From positions 1 to 64,000 of the forward strand of contig JAPKCM010000004.1 in assembly GCA_028822935.1 (NCBI GenBank): DNA of 64,000 nt. The letters run 5' to 3'. The position numbers and the translations under genes are program-made. Under the pieces are notes generated by a model. The model saw only the letters and a program-made list of their open reading frames with translations. It was not told where the DNA came from and searched no databases. The DNA comes from Akkermansiaceae bacterium (GTDB lineage Bacteria > Verrucomicrobiota > Verrucomicrobiia > Verrucomicrobiales > Akkermansiaceae). This document shows, piece by piece, positions 32,990 through 40,730 of the stretch (position 1 is the stretch's first letter; every line of letters begins with the position of its first letter).

Positions 32990-34297
32990 ATGACCTCACG
33001 CCGCCAATTCATCCGCGATCTCGGCATCTCCACGGCCGCGCTTCCCTTCGTCTCCGGCCTTCCCGCCTTTGCCGACCGCGCCACCGTCGGCCGTAAGCAG
33101 CGGATCATCGTCATGTTCTCGCCAAACGGCACTGTCCCGGCAAAGTTCTGGCCCAGCGACCCCAACGATCTCAAGACCTCCCCCATTCTTTCCTGTCTCG
33201 CTCCCTTTCAAAAGCAGTCCATGGTCCTCAAGGGAATCGCCAACCGCGTCGGCGGCGATGGCGACCGACACATGCGCGGCATGTCCTGCCTTCTCACCGG
33301 AGCACGACTCCACCCCGGCAATATTCAAGGAGGATCCGACTCACCAGCCGGCTGGGCCTCCGCCATTTCCATCGATCAGGAAATCAAAAACTTCCTCCAG
33401 AAAAATAAAGCCACGCGCACGCGCTTCGGCTCTCTCGAAATAGGCATCGCCGTACCCGACCGCGCCGATCCATGGACCCGCATGTCCTACGCCGGATCAA
33501 ACCAGCCCGTCGCCCCGATGGACGATCCCTACCAGATGCTCAACAAGCTCTACGGCCAGTCAAAGGATCGCGAAACCTACACCTCAATCCTCGACTCCCT
33601 TGGAAGCGATCTCAAAAAAGCGTCCAAATCCCTTGCCGCCGAAGACCAAGCCCTCTTGCAACAGCACATCGAACTCGTCCGCCAACTCGAGCTGGAAATG
33701 CAGGCTTCCGCGAAGCAAGGCAAACTCGTCCATCCCGAGCCCGAACTCGACCCAAATATCGAACTCGTCAATGATAACACTCCCCAAATCGCACGCATGC
33801 AGATGGATCTTCTCATCAACGCCATGGCCAATGACATGGCCCGCGTCGGCACCCTGCAGTTCATGCGTTCCGTCGGACAAGCTCGCATGAATTGGCTCGG
33901 CATCAATGACGGCCACCATTCCCTCAGTCACGAACCCGATAATAATCAAGAGGCGCAAAACAAGCTCGAAAAGATCAATATCTGGTTCGCTCAGCAGCTC
34001 GCCTACCTCGCCGGAAAACTCCGCGACACTCCGGAACCCGGAGGCGATGGCAACATGCTCGACCACACCACAATCGTCTGGGTCAACGAACTCGGAAAAG
34101 GAAACACCCACACTCTCGACGACATCCCCACCGTCATCATCGGGGGAGGCAGCGGCCTCGCTACTGGCCGGATGCACAACTTCGTCAAAGTCGCCCACAA
34201 CCGGCTCCTCATGTCCCTCGCCCACTCCATGGGCCACGACATCCCCCACTTCGGCGAAGAAAAACTCTGCCAAGGCGGAGCCCTCCAGTTCTCCTAA
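32990..34297 (+). CDS. Tat-exported DUF1552 protein
   Basis: The 435-residue protein has a Tat-type signal (SRRQFIRDLGISTAALPFVS), then the DUF1552 body: RIIVMFSPNGTVPAKFWP, MVLKGIANRVGGDGDRHMRG, SIDQEIKNFLQK and TIVWVNELGKGNTHTLDDIP with GLATGRMHNF. The family has an alkaline-phosphatase-superfamily-like fold and usually neighbours DUF1592/DUF1587 cytochrome proteins, as here. Twin-arginine export implies folding in the cytoplasm, perhaps with a metal. The reaction is unknown. An HDAC-like gene separates the pair. Confidence 0.93.
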   Translation: MTSRRQFIRDLGISTAALPFVSGLPAFADRATVGRKQRIIVMFSPNGTVPAKFWPSDPNDLKTSPILSCLAPFQKQSMVLKGIANRVGGDGDRHMRGMSCLLTGARLHPGNIQGGSDSPAGWASAISIDQEIKNFLQKNKATRTRFGSLEIGIAVPDRADPWTRMSYAGSNQPVAPMDDPYQMLNKLYGQSKDRETYTSILDSLGSDLKKASKSLAAEDQALLQQHIELVRQLELEMQASAKQGKLVHPEPELDPNIELVNDNTPQIARMQMDLLINAMANDMARVGTLQFMRSVGQARMNWLGINDGHHSLSHEPDNNQEAQNKLEKINIWFAQQLAYLAGKLRDTPEPGGDGNMLDHTTIVWVNELGKGNTHTLDDIPTVIIGGGSGLATGRMHNFVKVAHNRLLMSLAHSMGHDIPHFGEEKLCQGGALQFS

Positions 34298-34345
34298 AGG
34301 AACAAACCCAAAGGCCGCCACTCCTCAACCCAGGCAAAGCGAGGA

Positions 34346-34384
34346 CACCTGCCGCGCCGTTGGCATTGCAAAGGACGAAGCCTG
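34346..34384. repeat. REP-like element, CACCTGCCGCGCCGT family
   Basis: CACCTGCCGCGCCGT is followed by TGGCATTGCAAAGGACGAAG. It is a second copy of the head seen at 32824 and 52799, lying 35 bases before the transposase tail described next. Apart from these two items the gap 34298-34636 holds no gene. Confidence 0.45.
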
Positions 34385-34394
34385 CAACCTTTAG

Positions 34395-34589
34395 ATTGCC
34401 AAAGTTGTCTGCTACCGCGTGAGATACTTTCGCGACGGAGTCGTCTTGGAAAGTCGCAGCTTTGTCGGCGGAGTCTTCAATCTAAGCCGTGAAAAATTTG
34501 GGTCCAAACGCGAAACCGGAGCCCAGAAGCCACGCGGAGCCCTGACTGACCTCGCCGGAGAGAACTGGTCCCTTCGGGACTGGCCGTAA
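34395..34589 (+). pseudogene. C-terminal tail of a REP-associated tyrosine transposase
   Basis: The frame ending at TAA 34587-34589 reads VRYFRDGVVLESRSFVGGVF, REKFGSKRETGAQ and ENWSLRDWP. This matches the last 60 residues of verrucomicrobial REP-associated transposases (VRYFxDGxVxGSRxFVxxxF...FGxKRxxGAR...LWSxRDL). An in-frame stop lies just upstream at 34392, and the HUH/Tyr catalytic part is absent. It is a dead remnant, but it shows that REP-mobilising enzymes have been active in this lineage, which fits the repeat families in this window. Confidence 0.65.
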
Positions 34590-34636
34590 TAAGCGAAAAC
34601 ACCTGAACTGCGATGCTCCCCTCATTCCTCGGTGGG

Positions 34637-34990
34637 CTAGCTCTTCGCCGTGGTAGCTTTCCAGATGAGGAAAAAGCTGAGGACTAGGAGGATGAGGAGC
34701 CCTAACGTGTTGAGGCTATTGCTCTGGCCACCTTTTTTCTCGAACTCGAGTTCCAGTTGCAGTGGCTTTTCTCCGCTGACTTGGATCTCGCGTTCGAAGA
34801 CGATGCTTCTTCCGGATGAAGAAATGACGGGATCGAGAAGTTGAGGAACCGGCTCGGTCACTCGCTGATGCTTGATCCACTTCGTAGCAATCGTGTTGAG
34901 CATGCGATTGACCTGGATGTTGTTCCCCAAGGTCACATTGGCAAAGTCATTCTTGTCGTAGTTCAGGTTCCCGGAAAAGACGGGATTGGG
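34637..34990 (-). pseudogene. C-terminal fragment of a tail-anchored membrane protein
   Basis: The reverse frame reads NPVFSGNLNYDKNDFANVTL, RMLNTIATKWIKHQRVTEPV and SSGRSIVFEREIQVSGEKPL, and ends with a membrane helix LNTLGLLILLVLSFFLIWKA before the stop. There is no start codon of its own at a sensible place: the frame continues back into the P-type ATPase fragment's DNA in another phase. It is therefore the 3' end of a gene whose front has been lost, joined by a deletion at about 34990-35010. The protein family is not recognised. Confidence 0.5.
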
Positions 34991-35010
34991 ATTGGCATTG
35001 GCAGCGCCCG

Positions 35011-35255
35011 CGTGCCCGTCTTATCGAGAGCGATCGTATCAATCTGCGCCAATTCCTCAATCGCACTTCCTCCCCGAAACAACACTCCATGCTTCGCACC
35101 CCACGCTATTCCCGCCAGGATCGCCGACGGAATCGACAACACCAGCGCACACGGACTCGCGACCGCCAAAAAGGCCATCACCCGATAAAAGGCATCGCAA
35201 GCGATCACTTCGACGCCATAGCTCACAGAGGAAAGGAAGAAACCAAGTCTCTCAA
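35011..35255 (-). pseudogene. Core fragment of a heavy-metal P-type ATPase
   Basis: The frame reads FYRVMAFLAVASPCALVLSI, PSAILAGIAWGAKHGVLFRG and IDTIALDKTGT. This covers the metal-site membrane helix (SPC in place of the usual CPC) and the phosphorylation motif DKTGT of P1B-type ATPases such as ZntA/CadA. Immediately after DKTGT the frame runs into unrelated sequence. The metal-binding, actuator and nucleotide domains are absent. Upstream similarity fades at about 35255, next to a TTCAACGTT-type repeat. Confidence 0.75.
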
Positions 35256-35262
35256 ATTTTAG

Positions 35263-35312
35263 CGTTCAAGCTCAAATCTTAAATTCAAGGCCTTCAATGT
35301 TCAACGTTCAAA
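35263..35312. repeat. TTCAA-rich palindromic repeat
   Basis: The string GCGTTCAAGCTCAAATC, then AATTCAAGGCCTTCAATG and TTCAACGTTCAAAAC contains repeated TTCAA words and the palindrome AACGTT. Related strings lie at 40701-40730 and 52909-52945. It falls between the ATPase fragment and purC and might serve as the purC transcript end. Confidence 0.45.
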
Positions 35313-35317
35313 ACTTC

Positions 35318-36025
35318 CTATCCGCGCGCCTTTTCCAATCTCGCAAGCACTTCCTCATAGCCTTCCATCACACCGCCGAGATCTTCACGGAATCGATCCT
35401 TGTCCATCTTCTTTCCGGTCGTGGCATCCCAAAGACGACAGGTATCCGGGCTCACCTCATCGGCGAGCACGATCTTACCATTACAATCTTTTCCAAACTC
35501 AATCTTAAAGTCCACCAGCTTGAGCCCGCACTGCAGGAAAAAGTCGGACATGACGTCGTTGATCACGAGCGCTTGCTTTTTCAAAAAGGCGCAGTCCTCG
35601 GGCGAAGCGATATTCATCTCACGGGCGTAATCGTCATTAATGAGAGGATCTCCGAGTTCGTCAGACTTGTAGGAAAATTCCACGATGGGGATCTTAAACT
35701 TCGTCCCCTCTTCCATGGCCGTCCGCTTGCAAAAGCTCCCCGCCGCGATATTCCGCACGATGACCTCCACCATCAGGATATCCACCTTCTTCACCAACAG
35801 ATTGACCTCATCGACATCAGACACGAGATGGGTTGGCACCCCTTTTTCCTCCATCATCTGGTACATCAGGAGCGTGATCGCCTTGTTCAGCCTACCCTTA
35901 TTTTCAAACTGGGCCTTCTTCTGCGCATTGAAGGCAGTGGCGTCATCTTTATACTCCATGCGGAGCACTTCGGGGTCGTCGGTCGTAAAGAGTTTCTTGG
36001 CTTTGCCCTCGTAAATTGGCTCCAT
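35318..36025 (-). CDS. purC: SAICAR synthetase (purine synthesis)
   Basis: The 235-residue protein starts MEPIYEGKAKKLF and has the typical FNAQKKAQFENKGRLNKAIT, VRNIAAGSFCKR and LADEVSPDTCRLWD motifs of PurC. It joins aspartate to CAIR using ATP in de novo purine synthesis. The length is normal. It is a single gene with no other pur genes nearby, divergent from the amidase gene across a 160-base gap that should hold both promoters. Confidence 0.97.
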   Translation of the reverse strand: MEPIYEGKAKKLFTTDDPEVLRMEYKDDATAFNAQKKAQFENKGRLNKAITLLMYQMMEEKGVPTHLVSDVDEVNLLVKKVDILMVEVIVRNIAAGSFCKRTAMEEGTKFKIPIVEFSYKSDELGDPLINDDYAREMNIASPEDCAFLKKQALVINDVMSDFFLQCGLKLVDFKIEFGKDCNGKIVLADEVSPDTCRLWDATTGKKMDKDRFREDLGGVMEGYEEVLARLEKARG

Positions 36026-36185
36026 GCGGGAAAGTTAGTTTCCCACCTCGCTCTTGCCAATCATAGATTCACGGAGAAGCAGCGAACACGAGCGGAATCA
36101 CTAAGAAACCTAAAATACTGGCCACTTTTCCCCTTGGCATTAGTCTCTTCTCGCAGAGAATCGGCACACACCTCCTTCCTGCTCC

Positions 36186-37208
36186 ATGAACATTCTTTTC
36201 AAAAAATTCCTTTGGTGGGTCGCGCCTCTCACGATCTTTCTCTCCACCGCTGGCCAGGCAGCCGATTATGCCTGGAAAAAAGTGGAGCGCAATGGCGTCG
36301 AATACGTAGACCTCTCTCAAGTCAAAGGCTTCTACAAGTTCCCGACCCTCTCTCGCTCTGGTTCTAGGATCGAGATGAAGAACAAGGACATCACCGTTCG
36401 CTTCGCCGCCGGTGCCCAGGAAGTTCTGATGAATAACGTCAAATTCATCTTCAGTAATCCCATCATTGCAATCAACGGAAGCTACCACGTCTCGGTCACC
36501 GATCTGCTTAAAATCATCGATCCCATCCTCCGGCCCGCGTCCATCGCCTCGGCCACCCCTTTTGACACCGTGATCATCGACCCAGGCCACGGAGGCAGCG
36601 ATTCAGGTTGTAATAATAGCCTCGGCACCGAAGCAAACTACAACCTTAAGGTCGCGCGTATGCTTAAGGACCACCTCACCAAGCTGAAGTTCAAGGTCGT
36701 CATGACCCGAAACTCCGATAAATTCCTCACCCTCCAGCAACGTGTCAATATCGCGAATAAATATTCCAACGCGATCTTCGTCAGCATCCACTTCAATGCC
36801 ATCGGCCAACGGGGACGCACCCGCGCCCGGGGCATTGAAACATTCACCCTCTCCCCTGTCGGAGTGGCCCACTATGGCCGTTCCCTCAAGGCATCGGACT
36901 TCGTCCTCAAAGCAGGAAACCGCCAAGACTCTGCCAACATTGCCTTGGCCACCGCCATTCATTGGGGCACTCGCATGCATCTCAAAAAAGCCGGCATGGA
37001 AGTGCCCGATCGCGGAGTCCGCCGCGCCCGCTTCAGTGTCCTCACTGGAGTCAAGCATCCCGCCGTCCTCCTCGAAGGCGGCTTCATGAGCCATCCCACC
37101 GAAGCCCGACTCATCCACAGCACCTCCTACCAGAAGACCCTTGCTCGCTCCATCTGCGACTCGATCGTCTTCTACCGCACTGCCACCATCCAGCGACGCA
37201 AGCGCTGA
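36186..37208 (+). CDS. N-acetylmuramoyl-L-alanine amidase
   Basis: The 340-residue protein has a signal peptide (LWWVAPLTIFLSTAGQA) and an N-terminal strand-rich domain (25-115; WKKVERNGVEYVDLSQVKGF, KNKDITVRFAAGAQEVLMNN) like copper-amine-oxidase/AMIN domains that bind the wall. The amidase_3 domain follows, with zinc ligands in IIDPGHGGSDSG, GTEANYNL and FVSIHFNA and catalytic Glu in VLLEGGFMSHPTEA. It cleaves the bond between muramic acid and the peptide during cell division or recycling. Confidence 0.95.
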   Translation: MNILFKKFLWWVAPLTIFLSTAGQAADYAWKKVERNGVEYVDLSQVKGFYKFPTLSRSGSRIEMKNKDITVRFAAGAQEVLMNNVKFIFSNPIIAINGSYHVSVTDLLKIIDPILRPASIASATPFDTVIIDPGHGGSDSGCNNSLGTEANYNLKVARMLKDHLTKLKFKVVMTRNSDKFLTLQQRVNIANKYSNAIFVSIHFNAIGQRGRTRARGIETFTLSPVGVAHYGRSLKASDFVLKAGNRQDSANIALATAIHWGTRMHLKKAGMEVPDRGVRRARFSVLTGVKHPAVLLEGGFMSHPTEARLIHSTSYQKTLARSICDSIVFYRTATIQRRKR

Positions 37209-37283
37209 TCGAAGAGCTCTGCCACTAAGGAAGATACTTTCTGGAAAAGGAGCCACAACCGTCCCGGCCTGCGTCTCTCACGA

Positions 37284-37475
37284 TCAATAATTCTCTCCTC
37301 TCCCTGAGAAAGCCCCCAACTCAGCGAAGGACAAATCACCAATGTCGTCTCTCATAAAAGTCGCGGCGAGCTCTTTACCCACCTTCAGACCCATCACGCT
37401 GAAATCCTCACAGTGATAGGAGTTGACCCGAGGACGGAAGAAGATGCTCTTCGTCGTCGCTGTTACTCGAGCTAA
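37284..37475 (-). other. Possible small or decayed gene in a 340-base gap
   Basis: The gap 37209-37548 has one reverse frame, open for 63 codons, with protein-like content: FFRPRVNSYHCEDFSVMGLK and LAATFMRDDIGDLSFAELGA, ending ENY before TGA at 37284-37286. There is no ATG before codon 29, and a stop precedes the first codon. It may be the 3' end of a lost gene or a small protein with an unusual start. No family is recognised. Nothing else is seen in the gap. Confidence 0.3.
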
Positions 37476-37548
37476 TCACCTCCAAAAAACGCCTCATTCC
37501 CCTCACGAATCATTTGCCTTTTTCCCACCGCGAGACTAGCTCACTCCC

Positions 37549-38286
37549 ATGCGCCCGCCTGAGAGACGTCGTGGATTCCTTGCTCAAGAAGGCTACCTTA
37601 TCGTGCGGGAATTCTTTTCGCCTGAGGAGATCGAAAAGGTCGCCACCGTACAAGACGCCTACTACCGGGGCGAGCACGACATCCAGCCCGTTTTTTCCTG
37701 GCCTGGCCCGCGACCCTGCCGAGCACGCACGCGCAAGAATCCCTTCGCTTCCTTCTTTCTTTCGCCCCTCGCCCAGCTCCTACGGGACGGGCGACTGGCA
37801 AAGCTCGTCGCAGAAAACACCGGGATGGATGGCATCCGCTTTTGGCATGATCAACTTCTCTACGAAGAGCCCCGTGATTCCGGCAAAGCTAACTACCATT
37901 GGCATCGGGAGGAATCGCGCTGGCTCACTTGCGAAGCCTCACAAATGGCAACCGCCTGGATTCCTCTCATCGATTACACCGACGAAATGGGCCCGATCAC
38001 CATCATTCCCGATGGCCGCGCTGAATCGCACATCAAACGGATGGCGCTCAAGGCTGGCGACCTCGTCATCTTCAACTCGCACACCCTTCACGGAAACCCG
38101 CCCAACTTCGGTGACATCCCCCGTCGAGCGGTAGCAGCGCACTTCGCTTCCGCAGATCTCCGCTATCGAAAAGCGGGGAAATTTTCCCACGTCAACGAAC
38201 GCCTCGTTTCCCGGAGAAATGGAGTGCCCGATTTCCAGGACGAGCGAGTTTGCCCCACTATCTCAGTGAGGGAATCTTGTCGCTAA
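37549..38286 (+). CDS. Phytanoyl-CoA dioxygenase (PhyH)-like protein
   Basis: The 245-residue protein has the PhyH layout: LAQEGYLIVREFFSPEEIEK at the start, an iron-site motif YHWHREESRW, the middle TAWIPLIDYTDEMGPITIIP and the distal His GDLVIFNSHTLHGNPPN, followed by RRAVAAHF, where the Arg binds 2-oxoglutarate. The first iron motif reads H-x-E instead of the common H-x-D. It is a probable Fe(II)/2-oxoglutarate oxygenase with unknown substrate. Its end overlaps the convergent YcxB-like gene by 29 bases. Confidence 0.85.
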   Translation: MRPPERRRGFLAQEGYLIVREFFSPEEIEKVATVQDAYYRGEHDIQPVFSWPGPRPCRARTRKNPFASFFLSPLAQLLRDGRLAKLVAENTGMDGIRFWHDQLLYEEPRDSGKANYHWHREESRWLTCEASQMATAWIPLIDYTDEMGPITIIPDGRAESHIKRMALKAGDLVIFNSHTLHGNPPNFGDIPRRAVAAHFASADLRYRKAGKFSHVNERLVSRRNGVPDFQDERVCPTISVRESCR

Positions 38287-38746
38287 TGAGACGAGAAACC
38301 TCCTCAAAATCCTCCGGCGTCTCAAAGGACTCCTTCGGGAGGATGAGATACTGATTCTTCTGAGGGTAGAGAAGGATGCACTTGGGAGAAAGAAAGCGAT
38401 CGCAGAGCGATTCCCACTTGAGATCGACATCATGAAACTCAGACTTCTGGTGGATCCCATCCTCACGAAACGTCCAATGCAACTTGTGCCCGGCCTGCGG
38501 AGAACTCTTAGCATTCTGTATCAGCCGATATTGCCAGAAGAACTTCCGCACAAAAAGAATCGGCCCTGTCATGAGAAAGAGGTAGCCGAACATTTCGTCC
38601 CCTTTCCACAAGAGGAAAGCACCCAGAGGAATGAGCAAAAGATACAGATACCGCATCACCACGAAAACTGGATGCCGGTAGCGCATATGCAAAGCCGAGC
38701 CGAGCTTCAGTGTCGTAATATCAAAGGAGCTGGTTGCCTTAATCAT
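38258..38746 (-). CDS. YcxB-like membrane protein
   Basis: The 162-residue protein has two membrane segments (YRHPVFVVMRYLYLLLIPLG and FGYLFLMTGPILFVRKFF). A C-terminal domain reads LHWTFREDGIHQKSEFHDVD, LKWESLCDRFLSPKCILLYP and QYLILPKESF, the typical YcxB pattern of a small PH-like fold. Function in the family is unknown. It starts 3 bases after the citrate synthase stop on the same strand, so it is translated from the same message. Its 3' end overlaps the PhyH gene on the other strand. Confidence 0.8.
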   Translation of the reverse strand: MIKATSSFDITTLKLGSALHMRYRHPVFVVMRYLYLLLIPLGAFLLWKGDEMFGYLFLMTGPILFVRKFFWQYRLIQNAKSSPQAGHKLHWTFREDGIHQKSEFHDVDLKWESLCDRFLSPKCILLYPQKNQYLILPKESFETPEDFEEVSRLISDKIPSLR

Positions 38747-38749
38747 TCC

Positions 38750-39880
38750 TTAGCGCTCACCGATGGGAGGCACTGGCGAGAGTGTCGCAGGTCCCACGTA
38801 TTTCGTAAGCGGACGATAGAGGCGGCTGTCTTCCAGTTGCTCGAGCACCTGCGCTGTCCATCCCGCCATGCGCGCAATCGCAAAGATAGGCGTGAAGAGA
38901 TCGGTCGGAATTCCAAGCGAGTAGTAAACGGTCGCAGAGTAGAAATCGACATTGGCATTAAGGCCTTTCTTCTCACGCATGAGAGTGGCAATGCGCTCAG
39001 ACATGTTGATCCACTTGGACTCGCCAAGTTCCTCGGTCAGTTTGATCGCCATTTTCTGGAGATGCGGCGCACGAGGGTCGAGCACCTTGTAGACGCGGTG
39101 ACCGATACCCATAATCTTCTTCTTGTTCGCAAGGCAGTCTTCGACGAAGGCGTCCACCTTATCAAGCTCTCCGATCTTCTTAAGCATCTTGATCACTCCT
39201 TCATTGGCTCCTCCGTGCAGAGGTCCCTTGAGAGTTCCAATAGCCGAAGTCATCGCCGAGTAAAAATCGGAAAGGGTCGCGATGGTCACGCGCGCCGAGA
39301 AGGTCGATGCATTCATCCCATGATCCGCATGAATCGTGTAGGCGATATCGAGAGTCTTGACCGCCGCAGCGGAAGGCTCTTCTCCCGTCATGAGGTAAAG
39401 AAAGTGAGCTGCCTCGGAAAGATCACCTCGAACGGGCAGAAGATCGAGCCCCTGACGAGCACGGTGGAAGTAAGCCACGATCACCGGAGTTTGAGCCACA
39501 AGAGAGAGTGCCACGTGCCGATTCGCTTCCTGATCCGGCTCACCAACTTTGGCACGAGGGTCATAAAGGCCGAGCATGGAAACTGCCGTGCGGAGAACAT
39601 CCATGGGATTGGCATCTTTCGGAGCTCCTTTGAGAAATTCGATTACTCCTTCCGGAATCTCGCGATCCCCGCGAAGCTCATCTTGAAAAGAAGAAAGTTC
39701 AGCAGCATTCGGAAGCTTCCCGCGGTGAAGAAGGTGCGTCACCTCTTCGAAAGAGCAGTTCTCCACCAGCTCATCGATGCCGTAGCCAAGATAGGAAAGA
39801 CGACCTTCTAAGCCCTCTACTTTGGAGAGGGCGGATTCATTGGCGATGACTCCTTCGAGACCTTTAGCGTAATCAGACAT
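38750..39880 (-). CDS. gltA: Citrate synthase
   Basis: ATG 39878-39880 (MSDYAKGLEGVIANESALSK) is the usual start of the short citrate synthase type; 24 more codons upstream are open but unlike the family. The 376-residue enzyme has HADHGMNASTFSARV, GPLHGGANEGVIKML and IMGIGHRVYKVLDPRAPH with the catalytic His residues, and VDFYSATVYYSLGIP. It condenses oxaloacetate with acetyl-CoA. A 2-methylcitrate activity cannot be excluded from sequence alone. It forms an operon with the YcxB-like gene. Confidence 0.95.
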   Translation of the reverse strand: MSDYAKGLEGVIANESALSKVEGLEGRLSYLGYGIDELVENCSFEEVTHLLHRGKLPNAAELSSFQDELRGDREIPEGVIEFLKGAPKDANPMDVLRTAVSMLGLYDPRAKVGEPDQEANRHVALSLVAQTPVIVAYFHRARQGLDLLPVRGDLSEAAHFLYLMTGEEPSAAAVKTLDIAYTIHADHGMNASTFSARVTIATLSDFYSAMTSAIGTLKGPLHGGANEGVIKMLKKIGELDKVDAFVEDCLANKKKIMGIGHRVYKVLDPRAPHLQKMAIKLTEELGESKWINMSERIATLMREKKGLNANVDFYSATVYYSLGIPTDLFTPIFAIARMAGWTAQVLEQLEDSRLYRPLTKYVGPATLSPVPPIGER

Positions 39881-40024
39881 GGTAAATAATAGGTGGACAG
39901 TGAAAAATCGATGATGCGGGCCGAAAAGAAATAAGGGCGGGATCGGAACCACGCAAGGGTTTCTCTTCTGTGAGAGGTCGTTTTTTTATTTAGCAGGAGT
40001 GAACTGTCTGCCAGCCTTACAGAG

Positions 40025-40651
40025 ATGGAGACGAAATGGACCTTAGCAATGGAAACAAGTGTGGCCCAAGCCACCCTTGCGCTGGCCCATGGTGACAAAA
40101 TGGTCGCCCAGGCAACTTTCCACAGTGAAAGGTCACAGGAAGTAGATCTCTTTGCTCCTCTCGCTGATATTCTCAGCGCACTTCCTCCAGGAGAGACGCT
40201 TGATGCGGTCGTTCTTGGAACCGGGCCAGGAAGCTACAATGGCGCCAGGGTCGGCATTGCCGCCGGACAGGCCCTTGCTCAGGTACATCGCTGCGGCGTA
40301 GCTGGATTGTGCTCCTTCGAGAGTGTCCCAGAAATTGCCTGGGCCGCCGGAGATGCGCGTCGGGGGAGTTTTTTCCTCATGCCCATCGGCGGAAAACCCG
40401 AACTCTTTGAACACGAAGAGTTCCTGAAGAAACTGGAAAAATGTTCGGGCGGCATCGGGACCTTCGAGGCCGTCGAAAAACTCAACTGCCCGGCTCAGCG
40501 GGTCAGTCAAGTCACCTCGACTGCTGAAGGATTGCTGCAAGCTTGGCTCCAACGCTCCGAATCGGAAAAGGAAGCACTCCAGAAAATCCCGCCCGAGGCC
40601 TTTTATATTCGGCCTCCCCACATCACTATTTCCAAAAAAAAGCCCATCTAG
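40025..40651 (+). CDS. tsaB: tRNA threonylcarbamoyladenosine protein TsaB
   Basis: The 208-residue protein has the TsaB pattern: LAMETSVAQATLALAHG, TFHSERSQEVDLFAPLADIL, VVLGTGPGSYNGARVGIAAG and QALAQVHRCGVAGLCSFESV. It is an ASKHA-fold partner that helps TsaD transfer threonylcarbamoyl to A37 of tRNA. In the family TsaB has lost its own active site and acts as scaffold. No tsaD or tsaE is nearby. It ends 60 bases from the convergent ligase gene. Confidence 0.92.
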   Translation: METKWTLAMETSVAQATLALAHGDKMVAQATFHSERSQEVDLFAPLADILSALPPGETLDAVVLGTGPGSYNGARVGIAAGQALAQVHRCGVAGLCSFESVPEIAWAAGDARRGSFFLMPIGGKPELFEHEEFLKKLEKCSGGIGTFEAVEKLNCPAQRVSQVTSTAEGLLQAWLQRSESEKEALQKIPPEAFYIRPPHITISKKKPI

Positions 40652-40700
40652 TGGAAGCACGGAAATGAGCCTGGCTACTCATCACCGATCCATTCTAAAA

Positions 40701-40730
40701 ACTTCAATATTCAACGTTGAGCGTTCACGG
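40701..40730. repeat. TTCAACGTT-type repeat overlapping the ligase stop codon
   Basis: ACTTCAATATTCAACGTTGA with GCGTTCACGG resembles 35300-35312 and 52909-52945. On the reverse strand it supplies the last codons and the TGA of the ligase gene. Confidence 0.5.

Noticed and set aside
35297-36367. Long open frame (356 codons) opposite purC and the amidase start
   Set aside because: The reverse strand encodes textbook PurC; the frame is an antisense by-product of codon bias and crosses into a second real gene.
38432-39811. 459-codon open frame opposite YcxB-like and citrate synthase genes
   Set aside because: It is antisense to two well-supported genes and has no recognisable motif.
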